A stretch of DNA of 64,000 nucleotides from Bdellovibrio sp. KM01. Its GTDB lineage: Bacteria; Bdellovibrionota; Bdellovibrionia; Bdellovibrionales; Bdellovibrionaceae. Below the pieces are notes generated by a model. It saw only the letters and a list, made by a program, of their open reading frames with translations. It did not search any database and was not told the DNA's origin. Both the position numbers and the translations under genes were made by a program. The stretch lies in NCBI RefSeq assembly GCF_013752535.1, contig NZ_CP058348.1, positions 1,798,001 to 1,862,000 on the forward strand. The letters are read 5' to 3'. This document shows, piece after piece, positions 24,406 to 38,758 of the stretch. Position 1 is the stretch's first letter; each line of letters opens with the position of its first letter.

Positions 24406-24733
24406 CAACCGAAGCCCCGCTCCTGGCGTAGCTGGCACTTCACAGCGCTAGCTTCCTTTTCAATCTGGATGCGTTCGCGAATAAAAATTTAAGCTATACA
24501 GTTTTCACCATAATTAGAGCCGCAACTTAATTCTGGGGCTGATGTTTGTTATTAGCCTCCCGATGTATAAAGTCAGAAGTGGAGTCACGGCATTCGAAAA
24601 TATCACTCACGATTTTCTCTCGAAAGATTCCACGAGCATCTAACAATGAAACTATCAAATCCGAATATTCTTATTCTGCATTACGAAAGTTTAAGATGCG
24701 TCTATTCTACCTTTCGTTAGGTGGGGAATCAGT

Positions 24734-25192
24734 ATGAACTTTTTTGTATCTGTTGCCGTGGGAATGCTAGTTGTCTTTCAAGCTTTCAAAATGATGGGGC
24801 CGTTGCCCGAAAAAATTCATAATAAAGTAAACACCGAACTCTCCGTCAGAGAGCGCAACCTGCAAGCTGCGATGGCAGACGAATTCTCACCCAGAATGTC
24901 TTACTCGCCGCCCACTCGTATGATTGCATCAGCCGGCAGTTTTAGTTCTTCGCCAAACAATGTCGAACCAGTAGCAACACCGATTCGCAGATGGCCAGAA
25001 GTTAAGTACACCAACAAACCTCTTATGACGTTTGAGCGTTACATCGCTCACCAAAAGAAATTGAAAAAGCACAAACGTGCTGTTGCGAGCGCAGCTGTAG
25101 CTAAGAAAGGCAAAGCAAAGAAATATCAGCAGGTAAAAAAGCCCGCTTTAAAACGCAATCAAAAGGTCGCGAGCTCCGCGACTCGCGTGTAG
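24734..25192 (+). CDS. Small membrane-anchored protein with basic tail, unknown
   Basis: 152 residues: an N-terminal hydrophobic helix (MNFFVSVAVGMLVVFQAFKM), a central Ser/Pro-rich linker, and a strongly basic C-terminal 45 residues (KKLKKHKRAVASAAVAKKGK and on) rich in Lys and Ala. GGTGGGG precedes the ATG. The tail resembles nucleic-acid or anionic-polymer binding low-complexity segments; as a periplasmic tail it could bind peptidoglycan or teichoic-like polymers. Not recognised as any family. Confidence 0.6.
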   Translation: MNFFVSVAVGMLVVFQAFKMMGPLPEKIHNKVNTELSVRERNLQAAMADEFSPRMSYSPPTRMIASAGSFSSSPNNVEPVATPIRRWPEVKYTNKPLMTFERYIAHQKKLKKHKRAVASAAVAKKGKAKKYQQVKKPALKRNQKVASSATRV

Positions 25193-25390
25193 CAGTCTGA
25201 GACGTTTCCGCTGTAAAGATTGGGAACATGTCGTGTTTCCAGTCGAAATCCTGGAAATTCATTGTGGAATCAAGGTCTTTTGATTGCGATCGAGTAAAAC
25301 TCACCCAAATCTTGGGCACCTCAATTCAAATTCAAAGCCCATAAAGGGTGGTCCAAGCCTTGCTTTAAGGAATCATATCACGGGGGAATT

Positions 25391-25663
25391 ATGAACATTC
25401 AAGTTTTAGCTGTAATTGGAGTGATCTTATTTTCATCCTCAAGCTTTGCACGCAACGATTTCGGATCACTCATTGAGAATTCAAATAAAGAAGGGCAAGC
25501 TGTCCAGCAAAAGGTGAAGCGTGCCGTAAGCTCTAGCAAGGATTTCCAGGCCGACGTGGTCTCTGCAAAAAGAGTCCGTGCCTATAATCCAGTGACGTAC
25601 AATCCTATGGCGTCTTCAGATGGCGATGTCGAAGTGATCGTTCACCGCGACGCCGATCAATAA
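25391..25663 (+). CDS. Small secreted protein, unknown
   Basis: 90 residues with a signal peptide (VLAVIGVILFSSSSFA). The mature 70 residues are hydrophilic (GSLIENSNKEGQAVQQKVKR, RAYNPVTYNPMASSDGD) with no cysteine. GGGGG lies about 5 bases before the ATG. Unknown family. The 198-base gap before it shows no clear feature. It ends 1 base before the stop of the convergent SMP-30-like gene. Confidence 0.6.
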   Translation: MNIQVLAVIGVILFSSSSFARNDFGSLIENSNKEGQAVQQKVKRAVSSSKDFQADVVSAKRVRAYNPVTYNPMASSDGDVEVIVHRDADQ

Positions 25664-25664
25664 A

Positions 25665-26588
25665 CTATTTCACATCAATGAAATACACGCGATTTGTACT
25701 CATTTCAGGAATACCAATCACTTTTAACTCAGCCGAGTAACCAACATCTGCAATATGTGAAAACCCCTGCGCCCACACGCGGGGTTTCTTTTTTTCATCA
25801 AAGCGAAAAATACGACCCCCCATCCAATCGGTGCCAAACATATATTTTCCGGCCTTTGTGATTCCATCCATGTTGCCCAAGGCATCTCCAGTTCCCATCG
25901 ATATCTTTTTGGACTTCATATCAATAAATCGCAAATACCCTGGACGAGAGGTTTTAGAAGTAGCCGTATCTACAATCGGCCCCCAAGTGATGACATATAG
26001 TTTGTTGCCATCAATTTCGAGACCGTTCGGAGTATCCAGATCTGGGGAGTCCACCCAAACCTCCGCTTTCTCCATACCTTTTTTCCAGCGATAGATCTTA
26101 TTAGCTGCCATATCAGTCACGTAAACAGATTGATCGCGGGGATCACAGGCAGAATCATTCGGAAAGACCACTCCCGGCATTTCAATTTTGGCCGTGATCG
26201 CAGCCTTATCAATATTCACCACCACAATGCCGTCACGATCCACTACGTAAAGGTCTTTCCCCAGGTGGCAAATCCCTCCAGGAGCATGGAATCCCGCTTG
26301 TACCCATCGCGGGTGAGTGACTTTGCCATTCTCATCCAGGCGAGTGATCCAACCATAGTTATCTTTTGCCAGGATATCCGGGCCGCCCATGCTGCTTACG
26401 AACCACGAGCGTACCTCTGGCACCCAGTGAACTGATTCAGGAGAATCATAAATTTCCGAAGAGGGAGCTTTTGAAATATCAATTCCCGCGGGAGTTTTCG
26501 GCTCCGTCTTAACCGGTTTGCTTTGGCAAGCGCAGATGAAAACAGAAGCAAGAGTGATCAGGCACAATGAATGAAGAGCTTTATTCAA
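25665..26588 (-). CDS. SMP-30/NHL-type beta-propeller lipoprotein
   Basis: 307 residues from a TTG at 26588, chosen because GGGAG lies 7 bases upstream and it starts directly at the lipoprotein signal (NKALHSLCLITLASVFICAC). Repeated beta-propeller blades follow: SVHWVPEVRSWFVSS, GWITRLDENGKVTHP, GGICHLGKDLYVVDRDG, FPNDSACDPRDQSVYVTD, TPNGLEIDGNKLYVITW, GNMDGITKAGKYMFGTDWMG. The conserved Asn/Asp positions for metal in SMP-30 gluconolactonases are partly present. It could be a lactonase or a sugar-acid binding protein at the outer membrane. A 282-base gap upstream contains only a terminator of the neighbouring gene. Confidence 0.78.
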   Translation of the reverse strand: MNKALHSLCLITLASVFICACQSKPVKTEPKTPAGIDISKAPSSEIYDSPESVHWVPEVRSWFVSSMGGPDILAKDNYGWITRLDENGKVTHPRWVQAGFHAPGGICHLGKDLYVVDRDGIVVVNIDKAAITAKIEMPGVVFPNDSACDPRDQSVYVTDMAANKIYRWKKGMEKAEVWVDSPDLDTPNGLEIDGNKLYVITWGPIVDTATSKTSRPGYLRFIDMKSKKISMGTGDALGNMDGITKAGKYMFGTDWMGGRIFRFDEKKKPRVWAQGFSHIADVGYSAELKVIGIPEMSTNRVYFIDVK

Positions 26589-26819
26589 AACGAACTCCCG
26601 AAAGTAGATTGATGAATTCATTCTACAAAAACTACTTTGAACTGCAAATGAATGTCTGTAAGACCGCATACTTTGTTTGGACGATATTCAGTATAGAATG
26701 TCCGCACCTTGCATAGGCTCGCTCAACGCACTTTCCATCGCCGCTTCTGATCCTTGCTAAGGATCGTCTTCGCCCGTTCTTCATAAGGCTATGCTGAACT
26801 AGATGTCGCAATTTAAATA

Positions 26820-26850
26820 AAAAAAAGAGCAGGTGCTGCCTGCTCTTTTA
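26820..26850 (-). terminator. Intrinsic terminator
   Basis: Stem GAGCAGG / CCTGCTC with a 5-base loop and flanking A/T runs. On the minus strand it ends in a long T run just after the small Thr/Lys-rich gene at 26871-27131, which it terminates. Confidence 0.88.
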
Positions 26851-26870
26851 GCTCCATCTCTGTAAAGAGA

Positions 26871-27131
26871 TTAGTGGCTTTCAGTGTGCTCAGTCTCAGT
26901 TGTTGTCTTAGTAGAGCCGTCTGAATGTTTTTTAGTTTTCTTTTTGGATTTCTTTTCCATCTTAGAGCTATCGCCCTTAACTTTCATTTCCTCTTTTTGA
27001 GTCGTTGTCTCTGTTCCCGTCATTGGGTTTTTGGTGGTCTCAGTTGAAGAACTGTGAGATTCGCCTTCAGCCAGCGCCAGGTGACCAGTTAACATCATAG
27101 AAGCTGCCAATAATAGAACGTGCTTTTTCAT
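26871..27131 (-). CDS. Small secreted Thr/Lys-rich protein
   Basis: 86 residues: a signal peptide (MKKHVLLLAASMMLTGHLALA) and a low-complexity mature part of Thr, Ser, Glu and Lys (SSSTETTKNPMTGTETTTQK, KKSKKKTKKHSDGSTKTTT). AAGGAGG 7 bases before the ATG is near perfect, so strong translation is expected. It resembles the small 'TMT-like' or cation-rich secreted proteins of unknown role; no cysteine and no fold prediction can be made by eye. Single gene with its own terminator. Confidence 0.68.
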   Translation of the reverse strand: MKKHVLLLAASMMLTGHLALAEGESHSSSTETTKNPMTGTETTTQKEEMKVKGDSSKMEKKSKKKTKKHSDGSTKTTTETEHTESH

Positions 27132-27556
27132 GTATTATCCTCCTTGTGGATATAAATAAGGCACGGCCCGATATTGTCAGGAATCAGCAGCGATCATAAT
27201 TTACAATCAAGTAAGATGTCGGAACACACAGTGAATAACATATGAATTTTAGTGTGAGCGGCTGTTGCTAGGGCTTTTGAGGGAATTTCTGCCTATATAT
27301 TAGGGCCCTGTTTTTGGGCATGAAGCGCTGCGGAGGCGGTTTCTGCCTAATAAGTCAGCAGAAAGTGCACTTTTTTGCCCGAATAAGCTGCAAACGAAAA
27401 TAAAATAAAAACCCCTTGCGCGGTTTGGGGATTGAGCCTATAACTCAGCCTCACCGCCGCGATGTTTGAAAAACCAAGCATAAACAGCTGATCTAACTTA
27501 TTGATTTGTATTCAATATGTTTTCTTTCGCTGGTAGCAGTGAACCCGAACAATTTT
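27132..27556. other. Intergenic region upstream of the rRNA promoter
   Basis: About 425 bases with no convincing gene. Two copies of TTTCTGCCTA about 55 bases apart (near 27287 and 27340) are the only repeat noticed. I see no further promoter or RNA. Confidence 0.5.
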
Positions 27557-27633
27557 CTGAATTTTTTAATTTTAAAAAAATTGAGAAAAAAGTTTGAACG
27601 GGTGTTGACAAGGACTTCGGTCTTCGATACAAC
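27557..27633 (+). promoter_or_regulatory. rRNA operon promoter with AT-rich upstream element
   Basis: TTGACA at 27605 (consensus) and TACAAC at 27628, spacer 17 bases. The 45 bases just upstream are almost entirely A and T, like an UP element that binds the alpha subunits of RNA polymerase. This is the expected design of an rRNA P1 promoter. Confidence 0.85.
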
Positions 27634-27676
27634 CGTCTACCTCGTCGCTAAGTAACATTAACGATGAGAAATGTTT

Positions 27677-27732
27677 CGCTCTTTGAAAACTGAATAGCTA
27701 GAAGAAATAGATTTTTGGGCTCTTTGAATACT
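27677..27732 (+). promoter_or_regulatory. Leader antitermination boxA-like motifs and 5' half of the 16S processing stem
   Basis: CTCTTTGA occurs at 27679 and again at 27719, each resembling the boxA antitermination sequence; a third copy (TTCTTTGACA) lies at 29628 before 23S. Between them, 27696-27719 (AGCTAGAAG to TTTTTGGG) is complementary to 29422-29441 after 16S, forming the RNase III processing stem. Confidence 0.75.
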
Positions 27733-27818
27733 GAGTAATCAGTATTCACAATTTCAAAATTAAATATATTCGAACAAACAACAGCGTAAAAGCTAGTAGT
27801 TTGATTGATACAGAATTT

Positions 27819-29340
<1,522 letters not shown>

Positions 29341-29421
29341 TATGGTGATCGGCGTTTCAAGTTTAACTTGAAAAAAGCAATCACAATCTTAGGTCAACTC
29401 ACTCTTCCCGAGTGGGTGAGT

Positions 29422-29441
29422 CCCAAAAATCTATTCTAGCT
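29422..29441 (+). other. 3' half of the 16S processing stem
   Basis: CCCAAAAATCTATTCTAGCT is the reverse complement of the leader at 27696-27719 apart from a small bulge. RNase III would cut this stem to release pre-16S. Confidence 0.8.
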
Positions 29442-29484
29442 GTTTAGTTTTGAAAGAGTGAAAACTCTTATACGCATCTAACAT

Positions 29485-29561
<77 letters not shown>

Positions 29562-29645
29562 ACTTTCAACAAATTGAGTTGGTCTGTTAGAGGTGAATAA
29601 GAGATTTTTTGCGCTTGAAGGTTTTCGTTCTTTGACAATTGAATA

Positions 29646-29680
29646 GATTGATTTAGTTGATTTTTAGCGAGGTTAGTTCC
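29646..29680 (+). other. 5' half of the 23S processing stem
   Basis: GATTGATTTAGTTGATTTTT through GGTTAGTTCC is complementary to 32729-32768 after 23S, with one bulge of 5 bases. This is the RNase III stem of pre-23S. Confidence 0.8.
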
Positions 29681-29684
29681 ATTT

Positions 29685-32627
<2,943 letters not shown>

Positions 32628-32728
32628 AATATTCTTCTAACTTTAAGTTACGAAGATTTCGTCTCAGTGACTTCTCTTAAATGAGAACGAGAGACTAGCT
32701 CTCTGAATAAGTAAGAGAGTTAAAACTT

Positions 32729-32768
32729 GGAACTAACAACGACTCGCTAAAAATCAATTAAATCAATC
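32729..32768 (+). other. 3' half of the 23S processing stem
   Basis: Complementary to 29646-29680 (GGAACTAAC through AAATCAATC). It confirms that 16S, 23S and 5S are processed from one transcript. Confidence 0.8.
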
Positions 32769-32877
32769 ATTCAGTTGTCTGAAATAGAAAGTAACTTCTC
32801 CATTTGTATTGGAAGTAAGTTGCAAAGAAGAACGACGAAGTATAAACGTACTTCATCTTTGTTTTAATAAACGCTTT

Positions 32878-32993
32878 GCTGGTGTTTATAGCAGAGGGGC
32901 CACACCTGATCCCATTCCGAACTCAGAAGTTAAGTCCTCTTGCGGCGATGGTATTGCATGGGCGACCATGTGGGAGAGTAGCACGACGCCAGC
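32878..32993 (+). rRNA. rrf: 5S ribosomal RNA
   Basis: 116 bases closed by the stem GCTGGTGT / ACGCCAGC. Universal parts are CACACCTGATCCCATTCCGA, ACTCAGAAGTTAAG, GGCGATGGTATTGCATGGGC and GGGAGAGTAG. It lies 250 bases after 23S; no tRNA follows. Confidence 0.97.
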
Positions 32994-33006
32994 TCTTTTT
33001 TACTCG

Positions 33007-33037
33007 AACCCGGTCTGGAAACAGATCGGGTTTTTTT
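33007..33037 (+). terminator. rRNA operon terminator
   Basis: Stem AACCCGGTCTG / CAGATCGGGTT with a GAAA loop and a run of seven Ts, 13 bases after 5S. Confidence 0.93.
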
Positions 33038-33386
33038 ATGTCTATTTATCAAACAAGTTCATATTTGTTTTGGCATCGAAATAAGTTAATTTTCCTATCA
33101 AAAGTATGGTCTAAAATATCAGAATAAGTCAGTCAAAATGAGACTGAGAACGTATTTAAGTTATTGAATTGACGGCGTTTATTAAAATTAGTCCAGTCGC
33201 GAGAGCTTTTTGTCATCCATCATGGTATCCTAGTTACATCAAAGACAGGAATTTTCTTCCTGTTCGCTTTTTTAAGTCTTTTTTCCGCTTATGGATTCAA
33301 AAAAAAGATCTCCCAGAGGGTCATCTGGGACACGGGAAATGAAAACTGAATAAACGACAAGAAAGGTTCATCCTAAAAGGTGCTTT
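33038..33386. other. Intergenic region before the SMR gene
   Basis: About 350 bases without a gene. Two small hairpins are seen: ACAGGAA/TTCCTGT at 33245-33262 followed by a T-rich stretch, and CCCAGA/TCTGGG at 33312-33329. They could be a terminator-like leader for the efflux gene; I do not recognise a known riboswitch. Confidence 0.4.
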
Positions 33387-33833
33387 ATGCCATATGCATA
33401 TCTTGCGGCGGCAATTGTATTCGAGATCTTGGGGACTATCGGTATGAAATACGCGGACGGCTTTACTCGGCTGATTCCGTCGGTATTAATGGTTCTCTGT
33501 TTTGCTATTTCTTTCTTCTGTATTACTTTCGCTTTGAAAACACTTCCAGTTAGTCTCGTCTATGCGATTTGGGCTGGGGTTGGAACTGCAATCATGGCAG
33601 TTGTGGGCCTTGTGATGTTCAATGAACCACTTCCTATTCAAAAAGTAGTGGCGACATCTCTTATCATTCTAGGTGTGGTGATGTTGAACTTCTCGGGTCA
33701 GCAAGCTGGTGAACAAGTTGCTGCTGAAACTGAGGCTAAAGAAATGAAACGTGTTCCTTCAACGTCAGTCGTAAATCCGGCCTCTGTGGAGATGCCAGGT
33801 AGAACGGTTCTCGTGAATCGGAATTCTGGTTAA
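33387..33833 (+). CDS. SMR-family multidrug efflux protein (EmrE/QacC-like) with C-terminal tail
   Basis: 148 residues. The first 108 are a classical small multidrug resistance protein with four membrane helices: Glu13 in IVFEILGTIGMKYADGFTRL (the proton/drug-binding carboxylate), FALKTLPVSLVYAIWAGVG, and VATSLIILGVVMLNFSG. It works as an antiparallel dimer exchanging protons for cationic drugs. The KYADGFTRLIPS pattern is EmrE-like rather than the guanidinium exporter Gdx/SugE type. Unlike normal family members of about 110 residues, it has a hydrophilic extension of about 38 residues. AAAAGGTGC lies upstream of the ATG. Single gene with a strong terminator. Confidence 0.9.
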   Translation: MPYAYLAAAIVFEILGTIGMKYADGFTRLIPSVLMVLCFAISFFCITFALKTLPVSLVYAIWAGVGTAIMAVVGLVMFNEPLPIQKVVATSLIILGVVMLNFSGQQAGEQVAAETEAKEMKRVPSTSVVNPASVEMPGRTVLVNRNSG

Positions 33834-33860
33834 AGTAAGAAACAGCAAAATAGAAAACAA

Positions 33861-33895
33861 AAAAAAGACCGAAGTTTTCTTCGGTCTTTTTTTTT
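33861..33895 (+). terminator. Intrinsic terminator of the SMR gene
   Basis: Stem AAAAAAGACCGAAG / CTTCGGTCTTTTTT with a TTTT loop and a further T run. The A and T runs allow action in both directions; on the minus strand it would follow the FMN reductase gene and the microsatellite. Confidence 0.93.
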
Positions 33896-33909
33896 GTTTT
33901 TGGTTTTCA

Positions 33910-34619
<710 letters not shown>

Positions 34620-34999
34620 CGGAACATCCTTTCCATTAACGTTCGACGACAGCCAAAGTCTTGTAAAACTAATTTATTTTCTCTGAAGTAAATCGCTTCG
34701 ATAAGAAGTCATCTCCTAAACTTGCAAAGTTACATTTACATTTATGATTACAAATTCAAATCTGTATCCGAGGCTTGAAACATAAGATTTGCTGCATTTG
34801 TGCTTTGAGCTGCTAATCCCTTATTTTTCAAGAGTATAGATAATGCTCTCGGCGCTGTGTTTGGTGGTATGGACCTTAGTGTTCAGAAATGAGTCATTTT
34901 CAGAGGGCTTTTTATGTTTTCTTTATGTTGTAAAGTTGGTTTTTTACCTTCGATTGAGGTCCTGGGGAATACATTTAAATCACTATAAAGGACTGTATT
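34620..34999. promoter_or_regulatory. Divergent control region of FMN reductase and kdp
   Basis: 380 bases without a gene. A TTTACA-type direct repeat (GTTACATTTACATTTATGAT at 34729-34748) resembles the T-rich site bound by KdpE in E. coli, overlapping a possible TTGCAA-15-TATGAT promoter. The remaining 250 bases would be a long kdp leader. No kdpF-like small membrane gene was found in it. Confidence 0.4.
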
Positions 35000-36670
35000 A
35001 TGGCATTTGCTGGTGTGGATCTTGTTCAAGTGATTGCGGCTTTGATGGCTGTGATTTTTATGACCCCGTTGTTGGGTACTTATATGTTCAAAATATTTAG
35101 CGGGCAGCGAAATGTTTTGATTTCTATTTTACGACCCCTTGAAAAAGCCGTTTATAAGGTTTCTGGTGTTCAAGAGTCGGGTGAAATGAATTGGAAAGAG
35201 TATGCGAAAACTCTGCTGATTTTTAATTTCATTGGGCTCGTGTTTTTGATGCTATTGCAGATGGTGCAGGCGCATTTGCCATTGAATCCGGAAAAGCTGG
35301 GGAATGTTTCGTGGCATTTGGCTTTTAATACAGCAGTGAGTTTTGTGACGAATACAAACTGGCAGGCGTACTCTGGAGAAAACACTTTAAGTTATCTTAC
35401 GCAAATGCTTGGTCTTGGGGTGCAAAACTTTGTTAGTGCGGCGACCGGGCTGGGTGTTTTGCTGGCGATTGCTCGTGGTATTGCTAATAAGCAAAATTCT
35501 AATCTTGGAAATTTCTGGGTGGATTTAACTCGCGGGACAATTCATTTGCTTTTGCCGTTATCGGTTATTTTAGCAATTGTGTTGATGGGCCAGGGAGTGA
35601 TTCAGAACTTTCATTCATACGACCATGTGAAAACAGTGGAAGGTTATGAGCAGGTGATTCCTCAAGGACCGGCGGCTTCTCAAATTGCGATTAAGCAGTT
35701 GGGATCTAATGGTGGTGGATTTTTTGGAGTGAACAGTGCTCATCCATTTGAAAACCCCACTCCTCTGACCAACTTTTTGGAACTGATTGCGATCCTGGCG
35801 ATTGCTGCAGGTTGCACGTATTTGTTTGGTTTAATGGTGGGGTCTCGTCGGCAGGGATGGGTGCTATTTGGAGTGATGATGGCTCTGATGACCGCGTTGC
35901 TGGCGACATCTTTATGGTCTGAATATCGCTTTGGAACTATGGAAGGAAAAGAGACTCGCTTGGGAATGACCAATACAGTAATTTGGTCGGTCTTTACCAC
36001 GGCGGCTTCCAATGGTTCGGTGAATGGAATGATTTCAAGTATGTCTCCACTGTCTGGTGGGATTTCTATGCTGAATATTATGCTCGGCGAAGTGGTCTTT
36101 GGTGGTGTGGGTGCCGGCATGTATGGAATTCTTTTGTATGTCATTCTGACGGTTTTCTTAGCGGGACTCATGGTGGGGCGTACTCCCGAATACCTGGGTA
36201 AAAAAATTGAAGCTCGTGAAATTACTTGGGTGATGGTCGGAGTTCTGGCTCCTTGTGCGACGATTCTTTTAGGGTCGGCGGTCTCGGTTGTCAGTTCTCT
36301 GGGACTTGCGGGTTTAGGTCACCAGGGTCCCCACGGATTGAGCGAAATCTTGTATGCGTATTCCTCGGCGGCGGGTAATAACGGCTCGGCATTTGGCAGT
36401 CTTAGTGTGAATACGGTTTTCTATAACTTGATGTTGGGTTTTTCCATGTTGATTGGACGTTTTGCGATCATCGTCCCGGTCTTGATTGTTGCTGGCAGTT
36501 TAAGTGCTAAGAAAATCGCACCACCGTCTTCTGGAACTTTTAAAACGGATTCGTTGCTATTCGGAGGACTGTTGGCGGGCGTGATTTTAATTGTGGGTGC
36601 GCTGACATTTTTCCCGGCTCTTTCTTTAGGGCCTATTTTAGAACATCTTTTGATGGTCACTCAAGGTTAG
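35000..36670 (+). CDS. kdpA: Potassium-transporting ATPase subunit A
   Basis: 556 residues, normal for KdpA, the K+ channel-like subunit in the inner membrane. The four selectivity-filter loops are visible: TNTNWQAYSGE, QLGSNGGGFFGVNSAHPFEN, TAASNGSVNGM and AGNNGSAFGSL. About ten hydrophobic segments. AAGGA precedes the ATG. First gene of kdpABCDE; KdpFABC is the high-affinity K+ pump used under K+ limitation. KdpB begins 9 bases after the stop. Confidence 0.97.
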   Translation: MAFAGVDLVQVIAALMAVIFMTPLLGTYMFKIFSGQRNVLISILRPLEKAVYKVSGVQESGEMNWKEYAKTLLIFNFIGLVFLMLLQMVQAHLPLNPEKLGNVSWHLAFNTAVSFVTNTNWQAYSGENTLSYLTQMLGLGVQNFVSAATGLGVLLAIARGIANKQNSNLGNFWVDLTRGTIHLLLPLSVILAIVLMGQGVIQNFHSYDHVKTVEGYEQVIPQGPAASQIAIKQLGSNGGGFFGVNSAHPFENPTPLTNFLELIAILAIAAGCTYLFGLMVGSRRQGWVLFGVMMALMTALLATSLWSEYRFGTMEGKETRLGMTNTVIWSVFTTAASNGSVNGMISSMSPLSGGISMLNIMLGEVVFGGVGAGMYGILLYVILTVFLAGLMVGRTPEYLGKKIEAREITWVMVGVLAPCATILLGSAVSVVSSLGLAGLGHQGPHGLSEILYAYSSAAGNNGSAFGSLSVNTVFYNLMLGFSMLIGRFAIIVPVLIVAGSLSAKKIAPPSSGTFKTDSLLFGGLLAGVILIVGALTFFPALSLGPILEHLLMVTQG

Positions 36671-36679
36671 GTACTGGTT

Positions 36680-38758
36680 ATGAAAAATTCCTTTTTAGAT
36701 AAGAAACTTTTAATTGAGGCCGTAAAAGCAAGTTTTGTGAAGTTAGATCCACGGGTTCAGTGGGGAAACCCTGTGATGTTTGTTACGTGGGTGGGCGCAG
36801 TCGTGGTGACGGTGATTGTAGCGTCTTTGATTACCCGTGGGCAGGCATTTTCCTTTGAGATGCAAATTGCTCTGTGGTTATGGTTTACGGTTTTGTTCGC
36901 AAACTTTTCAGAGGCGTTAGCTGAAGGACGTGGGAAGGCGCAGGCTGAGAGTTTGAAGAAAACAAAAGCTCACAGTGTCGCTCGTAAGCTTGTAAACGGA
37001 AAAGAAATTAGTTTGGCAGCGGCTGACCTTCGCTCTGGTGATATCGTGGTTTGTGAAGCGGGTGATGTTATTCCGGGTGATGGAGAGGTGATTGAAGGGA
37101 TTGCGACTGTGGATGAGTCCGCGATCACAGGAGAGTCGGCTCCCGTTATTCGTGAAAGTGGTGGTGATCGCAGTGCGGTGACTGGGGGAACGCGAGTGAT
37201 TAGTGATCGCATCCTTATTCGCATCACCGCAGATCCTGGTCAAAGCTTCTTGGATCGAATGATTAATCTGGTTGAGGGTGCCAGTCGTCAGAAGACTCCT
37301 AATGAAATTGCACTCAGCATTCTTCTTATCGCACTGACTGTGGTATTCGTTCTTGCGGTATCGACGCTGAAATTCTTTGCTGAGTTTTCAGCAGCTGCGG
37401 CCCACCAGGATCTTTCAGGAGTGGTGACGTTTACCGTATTGATTGCACTTTTAGTTTGTTTGATCCCGACAACGATTGGTGGATTGTTGAGTGCAATCGG
37501 CATTAGTGGCATGGATCGAATGATTCGAAAAAATGTGATTGCAAAGAGTGGTCGTGCGGTTGAAGCCGCTGGAGATATAGATGTCTTGATGCTGGATAAA
37601 ACAGGCACAATCACACTTGGAAATCGCATGGCCAGTGAGTTTATTCCCGTTCCCGGCATTAAAGATGAAGCATTGGCAGAAGTTGCGCAATTGGCATCGT
37701 TGAGTGATGAAACACCTGAAGGACGTTCGATTGTAGTGCTTGCGAAACATAAGTTTTCTTTGCGCGCAAAATCATTGGAACCCCATATGGCAGAGTTTGT
37801 TCCGTTTACAGCACAGACAAGAATGAGTGGGGTTAATTTAAACAATCCAAATGGTATTGTGATGATTCGCAAAGGTGCAGGAGACGCGATTCAAAAACAT
37901 ATCGAGTCTCTGGGTGGAAACTATCCTTTGGCAGCGCGAGAAATTGTCGAGCGCGTTGCTAAACAAGGTGGCACTCCGTTGGTTGTTTCAGAGGGAAATA
38001 GAGTCCTTGGCGTGGTTTATCTTAAAGACATTGTTAAGGGCGGAATCAAAGAGCGTTTTGCAGAGCTTCGCAAAATGGGGATTCGCACAGTGATGGTCAC
38101 AGGGGACAATCCTTTAACTGCGGCGGCGATCGCTGCGGAAGCCGGAGTGGATGACTATATCGCTCAAGCAACTCCGGAAATGAAGCTAGCCCGCATTCGA
38201 GAAGAGCAAGGACGCGGCCATCTGGTTGCGATGACTGGAGATGGAACGAATGATGCTCCTGCCTTAGCACAGGCTGACGTGGGCGTGGCGATGAACACAG
38301 GAACTCAGGCAGCAAGGGAAGCTGGTAATATGGTCGATTTGGATTCTAATCCAACCAAATTGATTGAGATTGTTGAAACAGGAAAACAGCTTTTGATGAC
38401 TCGTGGAGCGCTAACGACGTTCAGCGTGGCTAATGACGTTGCAAAATATTTTGCAATCATTCCTGCAATGTTTGCGACTCTGTATGCGACACAGACGATG
38501 AAAGGTCCTTTGGCACATTTGAATATTATGGGACTGCATTCCCCGCAAAGTGCGGTTTTAAGTGCAGTGATTTTCAATGCATTGATTATCGTATTTCTAA
38601 TTCCTTTGGCACTTCGAGGTGTGGAATACAAGCCGATGGGTGCCAATGTCATCCTGAGAAAAAATATTATCAATTATGGATTGGGTGGTTTGATTGTGCC
38701 TTTTGTGGGAATCAAACTCATTGATCTTTTGATTGTGGCGATAGGAGTTGTGTCATGA
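36680..38758 (+). CDS. kdpB: Potassium-transporting ATPase subunit B (P-type)
   Basis: 692 residues. P-type ATPase motifs: TGES in the actuator domain ([16 protein letters not shown]), phosphorylation site [10 protein letters not shown] (Asp306), nucleotide-binding [10 protein letters not shown], the hinge VTGDNPLTA and [20 protein letters not shown]. KdpB hydrolyses ATP to drive K+ uptake through KdpA. The Ser in the TGES loop, the site of inhibitory phosphorylation in E. coli KdpB (Ser162), is conserved. The 3' end overlaps kdpC by 4 bases. Confidence 0.98.
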   Translation: MKNSFLDKKLLIEAVKASFVKLDPRVQWGNPVMFVTWVGAVVVTVIVASLITRGQAFSFEMQIALWLWFTVLFANFSEALAEGRGKAQAESLKKTKAHSVARKLVNGKEISLAAADLRSGDIVVCEAGDVIPGDGEVIEGIATVDESAITGESAPVIRESGGDRSAVTGGTRVISDRILIRITADPGQSFLDRMINLVEGASRQKTPNEIALSILLIALTVVFVLAVSTLKFFAEFSAAAAHQDLSGVVTFTVLIALLVCLIPTTIGGLLSAIGISGMDRMIRKNVIAKSGRAVEAAGDIDVLMLDKTGTITLGNRMASEFIPVPGIKDEALAEVAQLASLSDETPEGRSIVVLAKHKFSLRAKSLEPHMAEFVPFTAQTRMSGVNLNNPNGIVMIRKGAGDAIQKHIESLGGNYPLAAREIVERVAKQGGTPLVVSEGNRVLGVVYLKDIVKGGIKERFAELRKMGIRTVMVTGDNPLTAAAIAAEAGVDDYIAQATPEMKLARIREEQGRGHLVAMTGDGTNDAPALAQADVGVAMNTGTQAAREAGNMVDLDSNPTKLIEIVETGKQLLMTRGALTTFSVANDVAKYFAIIPAMFATLYATQTMKGPLAHLNIMGLHSPQSAVLSAVIFNALIIVFLIPLALRGVEYKPMGANVILRKNIINYGLGGLIVPFVGIKLIDLLIVAIGVVS

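Noticed and set aside
24546-24737. 63-codon frame between the lipoprotein and the basic-tail protein
   Set aside because: Non-standard start, no Shine-Dalgarno site, no signal peptide and no protein-like composition.
33300-33386. Possible guanidine riboswitch before the SMR gene
   Set aside because: Small hairpins and GACACGGG resemble parts of guanidine motifs, but the conserved core is incomplete and the SMR protein is EmrE-like, not a guanidinium exporter.
34843-35100. Candidate kdpF or small leader gene before kdpA
   Set aside because: The frame overlaps kdpA, lacks a single hydrophobic helix typical of KdpF and has no ribosome site.
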